DNA of 33,901 bases, taken from IMG/VR virus record IMGVR_UViG_3300014720_000098, positions 1 to 33,901 of that record; one strand, 5' to 3'. Of the stretch, positions 16,581 to 24,815 are shown piece after piece. Position 1 is the stretch's first letter, and each line of letters begins with the position of its first letter. Origin of the DNA: a virus. The notes beneath the pieces were generated by a model. That model was not told where the DNA came from and searched no databases. It saw only the letters and a list, made by a program, of their open reading frames with translations. The position numbers and the translations under genes were made by a program.

Positions 16581-17665
16581 TGCCTGAGATAAGACCCATA
16601 TCTAAACCCGGTGAAAATACTATACAGGAAAGATATGTAAAAAGATTTGATCGTTTGCGTTCTAATTTTCCAGATGCTGCCGAATACAATGATTATCTTC
16701 AACAGGCTGATGATGATGTAAATTCAAAAACTGGAGATGCCTCTAAAGATGACGGTGGTAAAAAAACTTATTTTCGAGGCGGCGTTAGAAGTATAAAAAA
16801 TACTTGTTCTTTTAGCGCTCCGGGAGTAGCAAGTATCTCTGAAGGAAGTTTTCCAGAAAAGATTACCCTATATCTTTCTCCGAATGACGTTAGTTGGAAA
16901 TATAGTTTAAGAACTAATGTTATTGATACATATGGAGGTCAAGTAATTCAAATACTTGGCGTTTCAATTGAAGATTTAACTATAAGAGGATTTTTTGGTG
17001 CAGAAGGTATGTGGGGTTTTAATAAGCAATATGCTTCTCGTTATGAAGATTTTCCAGATGAAGTTGGAGTTGGACAAATAGCGTATTCCCTTAGCGAAAA
17101 CCAAGGTTATAAAAAGTTTGTTGATGGACCAATGAGAAGCGGAATGGTTCAATTTGCCGAATGGTTTAAAAGTTATTTTTATTACGTTACACAAGCCGGT
17201 AATTTTGATAAAAATAATATGGTATTTCATTATCCTCACCTTAATTGGCATTGGAGAATCCGTCCGTTAGATTTTCCCCAAGTAAGATTTGCAAACGATG
17301 AGTTAATGCCCCAATGGGAATTAAAATGTGATTATATTGAAGATCTTCAAAATACTTTTGAACAAGAAGTTACCACAACAGCAAAAAAGGCTTTGGGAAG
17401 ATTTAAAGATGGTGTTGGATTTTCTGAATTTATTGAATGGTCTGAGCCAGTATATAGTAATAAGGAAACAAGAACTCAAGCAGCAAAAGATGTTGCAACT
17501 AAATATTCAGATTTTATCGGTGGAAATTTTAGCGAAAAAGAACTTGAAACATTGATAACAAGAGGATTTAGTTATCAAGTAGGACCGTATACACCACACT
17601 CTGGACCAAGAGGCTCTGGAGTACCTGCTCCCCCAAATGCTGACACTGTTGGAACGGGAGGATAG
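16580..17665 (+). CDS. Tail tip or baseplate protein (tube-initiator-like, unnamed)
   Basis: A 361-residue protein beginning in a TAATG overlap with the tape measure stop. It has an N-terminal charged, probably disordered ~65 residues, then a beta-rich core: ITLYLSPNDVSWKYSLRTNV, TYGGQVIQILGVSIEDLTI and a PQWELKCDYIEDLQN strand. Such cores occur in distal-tail and baseplate proteins that bridge tube and hub. The C-terminus is Pro/Gly-rich and flexible. It resembles, loosely, the next gene in order of elements. The exact equivalent (for example gp48/gp54-like) could not be decided. Confidence 0.65.
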   Translation: MPEIRPISKPGENTIQERYVKRFDRLRSNFPDAAEYNDYLQQADDDVNSKTGDASKDDGGKKTYFRGGVRSIKNTCSFSAPGVASISEGSFPEKITLYLSPNDVSWKYSLRTNVIDTYGGQVIQILGVSIEDLTIRGFFGAEGMWGFNKQYASRYEDFPDEVGVGQIAYSLSENQGYKKFVDGPMRSGMVQFAEWFKSYFYYVTQAGNFDKNNMVFHYPHLNWHWRIRPLDFPQVRFANDELMPQWELKCDYIEDLQNTFEQEVTTTAKKALGRFKDGVGFSEFIEWSEPVYSNKETRTQAAKDVATKYSDFIGGNFSEKELETLITRGFSYQVGPYTPHSGPRGSGVPAPPNADTVGTGG

Positions 17666-17672
17666 GAACAAA

Positions 17673-18572
17673 ATGGCTTACGAAAGAGAAACTTTTTCCC
17701 CAACAAGGCATCGTTTTAAGACTCCTCCTAATAATTCTGACCTAATTCAAAAAGGTAACACAATTCATGCTTTCCTTGCAAAAATTAAAATCCCACTAGA
17801 TAGCGGAGCAGATGTATCTAGTCAAAGAACTTTATTAGATAATACAAATAAAGGTTATTTCCAAGAAGAAAAATTAAATACAAAAAGAAATATTACTAAA
17901 TATAGTCGCTTTGATATATGGATTACTGAAGCAAAATATGGATATTCTGCAATAGGCCCATCTGCTGTTTCTAAATATTATACAAGAACTTATACCCACT
18001 CATTCAAATTAACTCCAGCAAATGTGCAAGGAGTTTGCCGTGATGAAAATGAATATGATGATTTAGCAGACTTTATTAGAGAGGGGCAAATTGCCTCAAG
18101 TCAAAATGCTGAAAATGTATTTAGACTTTACATTCCAGCGGCTAAAATTGATTATTTGGGAGTGATTGAATCTTTTCAGGGGGGATTTAATGCTCAAAAC
18201 AAAGGAGTCCCAGTTGCTCCTAAATTTAATTTTGATTTTACAATCTTTAAAGATTTAAATGATAATGTGCAAAAGTTTGGGACAACTGCACAAACAATTA
18301 TATATAATTTTGATACTGATAAATATTGGGTGCAAAAGTTCAATGATTATAAAAAAGATTATATTGTTGGTCAATTAATTGATGAAATTGCAGTTAAAAA
18401 TCCCAAAAGTGAAGTTGGCGGATTTAATAGAAGTTTATATAATAATGCACAAAATGCAATCAAAGGCTCTGGAAGCGTTGCCAGCGTGATCGGCGCAATA
18501 TTTGAAGGCGGCAATAAGGGGATCAATGACCTTGGAAAAGATATATCTAATTCCATTGGGAGATTGTTTTAA
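17673..18572 (+). CDS. Tail tip or baseplate protein, unnamed
   Basis: I start at ATG 17673, with GGAGG upstream and the frame extending slightly before it. The 299-residue product has an N-terminal ~30-residue polar stretch, a beta-rich middle (RFDIWITEAKYGYSAIG, then YTHSFKLTPANVQG) and a segment with DDLADFIREGQ, RLYIPAAKIDYLGVIESFQG, and PKFNFDFTIF that parallels the core of the preceding gene. The final ~40 residues look like an amphipathic helix (AIKGSGSVASVIGAIFEGG). It ends by overlapping the hub start by one base. Position between tape measure and hub supports a baseplate or tail-tip role. Confidence 0.65.
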   Translation: MAYERETFSPTRHRFKTPPNNSDLIQKGNTIHAFLAKIKIPLDSGADVSSQRTLLDNTNKGYFQEEKLNTKRNITKYSRFDIWITEAKYGYSAIGPSAVSKYYTRTYTHSFKLTPANVQGVCRDENEYDDLADFIREGQIASSQNAENVFRLYIPAAKIDYLGVIESFQGGFNAQNKGVPVAPKFNFDFTIFKDLNDNVQKFGTTAQTIIYNFDTDKYWVQKFNDYKKDYIVGQLIDEIAVKNPKSEVGGFNRSLYNNAQNAIKGSGSVASVIGAIFEGGNKGINDLGKDISNSIGRLF

Positions 18573-21500
18573 TGTCTCAGATTAATTTTAATAGAATTGT
18601 TTATTCTCCAGAAGTACAAGTCTATATTCTTCCGGGAGATTCAGATACTCCAATTGATATATCTAACGATATTATTGAAGGCAATATCACAAGAAGAACA
18701 GAAGCAGTTTCTACGGCAAGTTTTCTTGTTCAGAGTAGAAAAAATAAAGAAAACGAGATGCTTCTTAGTCAACTTCTTAGGCCAATGGATAGGATTGTCG
18801 TTTACCTAAAAAAAACAAAGCCTATTTTAATTTTTTCAGGTTATTTAGATCTTGTTCCTGTTTTTCAGGCAATGCCAGAACCGTTTACAATTGAAGCAAG
18901 TTGCACTCTAAAAAGATTAGAATTCACCTACTGGGATCCCGGTTTACCTAAAGTTTACGAAACTTTGCAAAAATATGGTTTTGTTCCAAAATTATCTGAG
19001 GGTGGAATTTCTTTTTTCGACCCCAACGCTTTATCCCCAATAGATCTAGCAACAACACCCTCAGCAAATGGAACTCAACAAGTTGGATCTAATACAAGCA
19101 TTCAAGATACCGGATTTGCTGCAATGCTTAACTTTTTATTAGTTGATGTGGGTGGATGGAATCCAGACAATGTTTGGATCGAACCACTGCCAGAGGCGTG
19201 GATGCAAAGAGCAGCACTATTATTCCAAGTAAATAATGATTGGCAAGACAGATATAACCTTGCTCAAGATTGGCTAAAAACATTTTTAACTGCGGGTGGC
19301 TCTTCTGGTGGCGGCGATGGAGGTGGCGGCGGAGGAAACGAAAGTCCATCTGCAAGTTCTGCTAAATTAACAAATCGAAGTCAAATAGTTTCAATTATTA
19401 ATCAAAATATTAAAAAAAATCAATATTACCAAACCGATGTGACTGGAGAAGATTTTGTTAAATATGGAGAAAATTATAATATTGACCCAAGATTTTTAGC
19501 AGCAGTTGCGGCGGCAGAAACTCACTATGGAACCAATGGTCAAGGGCAGGCTCCCGAAAAAGGAGGATACTATAATATGTTTGGTTTGGGTAAGGAGAAT
19601 AGAGCATTTCCTTCTAGAGTTGCTTCAATTAAAGCCTCTGCTCAAGAAATTAGACAACCAAAGCCAAACAATTATTATTTAAATGGAGATCCTAATCAAA
19701 CTGTTGATGGCTGGATAGTTAACTGGACGCAAAATAATCAAGAACATAAGAATAATGTAATTTCATTTTGGAAGCAAATGGCAAATAGTGCAAATCCTGT
19801 AGACCCAACAAAACCATATTCTATTACAGGTCAAGGAATTGGGTCTGCTAGTGAACCACAAACTAATCCAAACACTCCTAACGCCAACAATCCTTCTTCT
19901 AATACCGGAGGGTCTAATACCTCACTTTCCGTATATATTGAAGCAGGGCATTCTGATCCAAGACAACCGGGTTATCAAAATCAAGCGGGCGATGGCACAA
20001 CTTATCGCCGTAGTAATGGAAAAGCCGTTGTTGAAAGAGATGCAAATATAGCCGTTGTTAAAGAAATTGAAAGACTTTACAATGCACTTCCTCAAGTAAC
20101 AAAAGATAAAATTAATATAAATTTTGCTTACACTTCTCGCCCTCAAGGATGGGCAGGAGATGTATATATATCAATACATCACGATGCCGCTACATATAAT
20201 GATAATAAAATTGGAATGGCATATCCAAGCAAAGATTCTCGTCAAGGTAATCTTTCTAAAGATCCCGGATTGCCGGGGCCTAATCAATATTCAGACGGCG
20301 GTACTGGATGGACTTTGCCCGAATCTGGAGAAGGCGGAAGAAACATAATTAGTGAAGATAATGGTTTGCATAAAAATTCAGCACAACTTGCAAACATATT
20401 TGGAGAAGTTGCTTCAAACATAAGTGGCAAATCTGTAACGGGAGCAAGAGATGGCGCTCGCAAAGGTATGAGAAACTACTATGGGTTTTATTATACAAAT
20501 TCTTCTGCCGCACTGATCACAGAACTTCCTTCTGACGGAACGAGACTTCAGTATGATATAACTAAAATGGCAAATAGTTTCTTAACTACAGTTATTAAAT
20601 ATCAAGATAAAGTCAAAGCAAAAAATTTGCAAGAGTCAATTGCTTCGGGAACAGAAGGCGCTGGAGGATCGGGGCAAATAAATCTCGGTGATGATACTCC
20701 TGCATCTAAAGTTATTGCAGCAATCAGGCTAGCGGTTGACCACAACGATACTGAAGGTAATTGGGATCTTGGTTATAGTATGGGCATTGGAGGTCCAGCA
20801 AATATTCCAAGTCGTAATGATAAAGCAACGATAGAAGAAGTTATGGCAAAAACAAGAGAGCAATCGCGTTGTTTTGATTGTTCTAGTTTTATCGGGGCGG
20901 CGATGAGAAGCGCAGGACTTATTTCAAAAAACGAAAATCAACTAACTGGAAATCTTGAATCAAATTCAACTATCATTGCAGACAAAACAGCCTACAAGCC
21001 GGGTCATCTTTTTGTGTCAAACACTGGTGCGGGAGGTGGCCACGTTTGTATTGTAGTTTCGGCAGACGGCCAAGTAGCAGAATGTACTAGGCCCGATACA
21101 TCTGCAAACTATGGAGAGCGTCGTGGGCCACAGTACAGCACTGTTAAAAGATTTATAGAGAGTGATCGTTATAAGTTATGTGAGCATAACAAAATTGGCA
21201 CAACAACAAACCCTCCTTCTGGTGGCAGCAGTTCTGGTTCTGGCGAGGGTGGTACTGGGTCCGTAAACAGTTTCCTTCTAGCAAAAACTGTTGCATTTAA
21301 TGTTGCATTCAACTTTCCCGGGAGTCTTCTTGAATCAATTCTCCTTACGGGAGACCGCGCTCTTGAAAATGATGTAAAACTTTTTGAATCAGTTGGAGAG
21401 ATTTGTAAAGCATCAATGAGAACTTTTGCATCTTTGCCTAATGGAGACTTTATGGCGTGGTACCCCGATTACTTTAACTTAAGTCAAAAGAATCCTTGGC

Positions 21501-22357
21501 TAAGAGTAAACACAACTGAAATTAAAAGTTGCACAATAAGCCTTTCAGATCGCCAACTTGTAACTCATGTTTATGTCTTGGGAAACCCGTTTGGCTTAAA
21601 CCAATCTGATGCATCAAATATACGCTTAGAGTGGTATGAAAAACTCCTTGGTTCGGGAGTGGTGACAATCGAAAGACCTTACATACTAGATTCATTTTTA
21701 AGACCATTCGAAAATGAAGATTTGACTAAAGAAGATATAGAAACGTTAGAAGATACTTCTCAATTAAGTGCTGATCAAATAAAAAGTGCAAAAAAGAGGC
21801 CGAGAGGATCAATTCTTGAAGGACAAGGATCTGCATATAAATTCTTAGAAAGATATGGTGCTAGACCATATCTAGAAAAGATTCCTACTATTCGTCATCC
21901 AATATTTGAATTCTTTTATGCTTATCACACCTTCATTCAAAAATGGGCAGAGCAATTTATTACAAGAGTAGAACTGACCTTTATGCCGGAATTATTTCCC
22001 GGTATGATTGTTGAATTAGATGTAAATCCTCAAATTGCAAACTACCCAAAAACGTCTGTAACTTTTTATGTAAAAGAAGTCACTCATTCGTTTAGTTATC
22101 AAAATGGATTTTATACAGAAGCGCTCTTGATGGCTCCCGGTACAACTAATAAAGGTAATCAGTGGGCTATGGCTCTCGTCGCTGCTCCAGATCAAGCATC
22201 AGATGGTGAATCTAAAAGAAAAAGAGTTAGAGTTAAAATACCTCCAAAGACTCGTTCTCGTACTGGCAATAGTGCTGGAGCAGCAAGACCCGGAACTGGT
22301 TCGGGACAATCAGGAACTTCATATGAGCCTGCTGATGCCCAAGATGGAGATGATTAA
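18572..22357 (+). CDS. Baseplate hub protein with three peptidoglycan-hydrolase domains (tail lysin)
   Basis: A 1261-residue multidomain protein. Residues ~1-240 form an N-terminal hub segment (VYILPGDSDTPIDISND, then IVVYLKKTKPILIFSGYLDL). A Gly/Ser linker (~241-262) leads to a glucosaminidase-like domain (~275-410), with Glu316 in AAVAAAETHYGTNG and later YYNMFGLG. After a Pro/Asn linker comes an amidase_3-like domain (~452-690): His460 in IEAGHSD, Glu in ERDANIAVV, His in SIHHDA and Glu in ALITELP. A third linker leads to an NlpC/P60-like domain (~711-870): Cys770 in RCFDCSSF and His824 in GGGHVCIVV. Residues ~899-1210 return to a hub-type domain (SRSLLESILL.., WPDYFNL, VTHVYVLGNPFGL). Expected role: contacts the tube tip and cuts glycan and peptide bonds of the host wall. 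A Pro/Gly/Ser tail ends it. Confidence 0.88.
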   Translation: MSQINFNRIVYSPEVQVYILPGDSDTPIDISNDIIEGNITRRTEAVSTASFLVQSRKNKENEMLLSQLLRPMDRIVVYLKKTKPILIFSGYLDLVPVFQAMPEPFTIEASCTLKRLEFTYWDPGLPKVYETLQKYGFVPKLSEGGISFFDPNALSPIDLATTPSANGTQQVGSNTSIQDTGFAAMLNFLLVDVGGWNPDNVWIEPLPEAWMQRAALLFQVNNDWQDRYNLAQDWLKTFLTAGGSSGGGDGGGGGGNESPSASSAKLTNRSQIVSIINQNIKKNQYYQTDVTGEDFVKYGENYNIDPRFLAAVAAAETHYGTNGQGQAPEKGGYYNMFGLGKENRAFPSRVASIKASAQEIRQPKPNNYYLNGDPNQTVDGWIVNWTQNNQEHKNNVISFWKQMANSANPVDPTKPYSITGQGIGSASEPQTNPNTPNANNPSSNTGGSNTSLSVYIEAGHSDPRQPGYQNQAGDGTTYRRSNGKAVVERDANIAVVKEIERLYNALPQVTKDKININFAYTSRPQGWAGDVYISIHHDAATYNDNKIGMAYPSKDSRQGNLSKDPGLPGPNQYSDGGTGWTLPESGEGGRNIISEDNGLHKNSAQLANIFGEVASNISGKSVTGARDGARKGMRNYYGFYYTNSSAALITELPSDGTRLQYDITKMANSFLTTVIKYQDKVKAKNLQESIASGTEGAGGSGQINLGDDTPASKVIAAIRLAVDHNDTEGNWDLGYSMGIGGPANIPSRNDKATIEEVMAKTREQSRCFDCSSFIGAAMRSAGLISKNENQLTGNLESNSTIIADKTAYKPGHLFVSNTGAGGGHVCIVVSADGQVAECTRPDTSANYGERRGPQYSTVKRFIESDRYKLCEHNKIGTTTNPPSGGSSSGSGEGGTGSVNSFLLAKTVAFNVAFNFPGSLLESILLTGDRALENDVKLFESVGEICKASMRTFASLPNGDFMAWYPDYFNLSQKNPWLRVNTTEIKSCTISLSDRQLVTHVYVLGNPFGLNQSDASNIRLEWYEKLLGSGVVTIERPYILDSFLRPFENEDLTKEDIETLEDTSQLSADQIKSAKKRPRGSILEGQGSAYKFLERYGARPYLEKIPTIRHPIFEFFYAYHTFIQKWAEQFITRVELTFMPELFPGMIVELDVNPQIANYPKTSVTFYVKEVTHSFSYQNGFYTEALLMAPGTTNKGNQWAMALVAAPDQASDGESKRKRVRVKIPPKTRSRTGNSAGAARPGTGSGQSGTSYEPADAQDGDD

Positions 22358-22359
22358 AA

Positions 22360-23205
22360 ATGCCCCGTAATATCATTAGCCCTTTAAATAAAAAACAATT
22401 GTTTGATCCCTTCTATGGAAAAGTTCTCCCTACGACTATTAAATCTTTTACCGGCTTTCCTGCTGTCTGTGCAACTCCCAAAAGTAAAGATATATTTGAA
22501 GTATTTTCTTTAGAAATAAAAAATAGTCCGTTTGATTTTACAAAAAGAAACCCAAGAAAAACGTTTTATGAAAGTAATAAATACAGGCCAAACATTTTAG
22601 TTCGTCGTCGCGCTTATGAATTTGCTTATTGTGAATTCAAAAAAGAAATTAGAGCAACTGAAGGTAATAGTGCTGGCCCACATATCAGTAGCAGTCCTAA
22701 TGCCGGAATTCCTCCCTATCAAGAAATTACTGGCGCTTACAATGCCGCTTGGTGTGCATCGTTTACAGCATGGTGTTATTATCAAGCAGGATTTAAAGAT
22801 ATTAAAAACACAAACGGCTTGGCTTTAGCATTAACTTGGGGAGAACGTGGATTAATTGGTAAGAGACAACTAAAAGAAATTTCTGTAAAGCAAGTTCAAG
22901 CAGGAGACCTTGTTGTTTTTGGTTTAGAGACTGAAGATTACGAAAATGATCATGTTGGCTTTTTCTCTAAATGGTTAATTAAGCCTTGGGAAAACCGAGG
23001 GAAAATCGGTCTTTTTACAACAATAGAAGGCAACACTGGGCCAGATAAGGAAGTAACTGTAAACAGTTCTGGTGGCATTTCTTTTGGCATCTCTGGTCAA
23101 GGCGGGCGTGGTGTGTATGGAAAGAAACACACCTATAATCTTAAGAATACAGAAGATGAAGTTTTAGGTAAGACGGTTACATTTGGAAGGATATTTGGAG
23201 AATGA
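22360..23205 (+). CDS. CHAP-domain protein, baseplate-associated peptidoglycan hydrolase
   Basis: A 281-residue protein in the baseplate block. A CHAP-type amidase/endopeptidase domain spans ~residues 95-255: catalytic Cys in AAWCASFTAWCYYQAG, His in DHVGFFS and a TTIEGNTG segment supplying the third residue. VQAGDLVVF is the typical strand between them. The N-terminal ~95 residues are basic, with no signal peptide, and probably attach to the baseplate. It starts two bases after the hub gene and ends overlapping the next start (ATGA). With the three domains in the hub this makes a fourth lysin activity in the tail. It could act as virion-associated lysin rather than as an endolysin. Confidence 0.82.
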   Translation: MPRNIISPLNKKQLFDPFYGKVLPTTIKSFTGFPAVCATPKSKDIFEVFSLEIKNSPFDFTKRNPRKTFYESNKYRPNILVRRRAYEFAYCEFKKEIRATEGNSAGPHISSSPNAGIPPYQEITGAYNAAWCASFTAWCYYQAGFKDIKNTNGLALALTWGERGLIGKRQLKEISVKQVQAGDLVVFGLETEDYENDHVGFFSKWLIKPWENRGKIGLFTTIEGNTGPDKEVTVNSSGGISFGISGQGGRGVYGKKHTYNLKNTEDEVLGKTVTFGRIFGE

Positions 23206-24263
23206 TGGGAAATACTCCTGAATATCGTTTGATGAATCAAGCGTATTCATATAAAAAGATAAGAATTACTCAGTGTGATCCTGTAAGTGGATATATTGAA
23301 GGAAGAGATTCCGCAAATCAACAAATCCAAGTTACTTTTGCTTTTTTTCAACCCTCTTATGTACAAGTGCCAAAAATTGGAGAACATTGGCTTGTAACCA
23401 AGTTAGATAATAACTGGGTAACTCATTCTAGATTTGAAGAAGATAGCGAAACATTACCTGTTGGTGATTTAATTGGAGGAGATGTGAGAGTTAATGCTCC
23501 TTCTAGATTGTTTCTTAACCCAGAACAAGAACTTATTTGTGATTTTAACAAGGCAAAAAATAGTTTTGCAGAACTAGGCACGGCAACCTTTCCCGGGAGC
23601 GCACTCTATGGTTCAGCAACTCTGGATCAAATAAATGCAGGAACTGTAAATATATCTAGCCGACTAATTACGCCACTTAAAACATATCTACCAACAAGAA
23701 ATGTGGTAAATGGGCAAGAAGAAAAAGTATTAATATCTCAAGATGATATTGTTTGGGGATTTAGATATAGAACCAGTTCTAATTCTTCTTATAAGTGGGA
23801 TTTTGTTGGCGGCCCAGAATACATGAGTTTTTCTACCGCGACTGTTAGTGGTAGTGTAGTAGGGGTTTGGTATAATACACAATCTCCGTCCATACCCGCT
23901 CTTACAATTCCTTACACTGGAGAGTACATCATATCTGGAGGAGCAGAAGTTACATCCACTCACAACAATGCTTCTTTCAGTCTTGGTCTTTCATTAAATG
24001 GGGGTACTCCCGGATATACTCTTTCTGGTTATGTGCATGATGCAAATACTTCACTAACTGTTGCGACAAGTTACAAGTTAACAAGCGACATTATTACTCT
24101 TCAAAAGAATGATATTTTAAGAGAAGGTTTTAAAATTAACGCTTTAGCCTCGGGTAGTTTGAGTTTGAAGTTTATGTGGATGAAGATTATTCCCATCCGA
24201 GTGCAGGCAGATGTTAATGATGATCCAGAACCGATTACTATTTTGCCATACAACGGGGCTTAA
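23202..24263 (+). CDS. Spike-like OB-fold protein with C-terminal beta-sandwich
   Basis: A 353-residue protein starting in an ATGA overlap (ATG 23202; ATG 23205, with GGAG upstream, is equally possible). Residues ~20-85 fit an OB-type barrel (KIRITQCDPVSGYIEG, then VTFAFFQP, PKIGEHWLVTKLDNNWV), the fold of gp5/VgrG-like spike bases. Residues ~215-345 form a second beta-sandwich (TIPYTGEYIISGGAEVTST, FSLGLSLNGG, then ILREGFKINALASGSLSL) of C1q/TNF-like arrangement, which suggests trimerisation or receptor contact. The central part is Asn/Thr-rich. A baseplate spike or tip role is inferred from fold and position. Confidence 0.68.
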   Translation: MMGNTPEYRLMNQAYSYKKIRITQCDPVSGYIEGRDSANQQIQVTFAFFQPSYVQVPKIGEHWLVTKLDNNWVTHSRFEEDSETLPVGDLIGGDVRVNAPSRLFLNPEQELICDFNKAKNSFAELGTATFPGSALYGSATLDQINAGTVNISSRLITPLKTYLPTRNVVNGQEEKVLISQDDIVWGFRYRTSSNSSYKWDFVGGPEYMSFSTATVSGSVVGVWYNTQSPSIPALTIPYTGEYIISGGAEVTSTHNNASFSLGLSLNGGTPGYTLSGYVHDANTSLTVATSYKLTSDIITLQKNDILREGFKINALASGSLSLKFMWMKIIPIRVQADVNDDPEPITILPYNGA

Positions 24264-24316
24264 AGGGCAGTAATGTTGCAGATAGCGTCACCTAATTAGA
24301 GAGGTTTATTTTAAAT

Positions 24317-24808
24317 ATGACTTGGAGTTTAAGGCTTTTTAATGGGGATATCGTTAAAGGCCCCGGAAATAGTATAGAAACAGTCCAAGGCCCATCTAAA
24401 ACGGTCCAAGACTTAATATGTTGGATAAGAGAGCCATATGGTACGGACCCCCTTAACCCAGAATTAGGTTCTTTTATTGATATTGGAGAGGAAGGAACTT
24501 CTATCTATGCTAATGGTCGTTTAAATATCTTTGAAGACGACTATTCTCAAATGGTAGTTTCTGAAATATCAAGAATTATCAATGAGTATCAAGTAAAGCA
24601 AATGTCACGTTTGCGAGTTGAATTGCAAAAGTATAATGGGTTATATACTTTTTCAGATGACGAGATAATAGAAAATTTTAATATATATTATCAACGAGAT
24701 TACGACACACTATATGTAAGGGTTGATTTAGAAATGGTTAGTGGAGATGCTTTTCAATTCGACATTCCCGTTCAAACACCATCTACTGCACAAACTTATG
24801 GGGGATAA
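24317..24808 (+). CDS. Baseplate wedge protein, gp25-like
   Basis: A 163-residue protein with the gp25/GPW-type wedge pattern: LRLFNGDIVKGPGNSI, then VQGPSKTVQDLICWI and an REPYGTDPLNPELGSFID segment, a helix and C-terminal beta strands. gp25-like proteins join the sheath to the wedge and are found next to the J-like gene, which follows here by 7 bases. GAGAGG lies ~12 bases upstream, a rather long spacing. Confidence 0.85.
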   Translation: MTWSLRLFNGDIVKGPGNSIETVQGPSKTVQDLICWIREPYGTDPLNPELGSFIDIGEEGTSIYANGRLNIFEDDYSQMVVSEISRIINEYQVKQMSRLRVELQKYNGLYTFSDDEIIENFNIYYQRDYDTLYVRVDLEMVSGDAFQFDIPVQTPSTAQTYGG

Positions 24809-24815
24809 TTAATAT

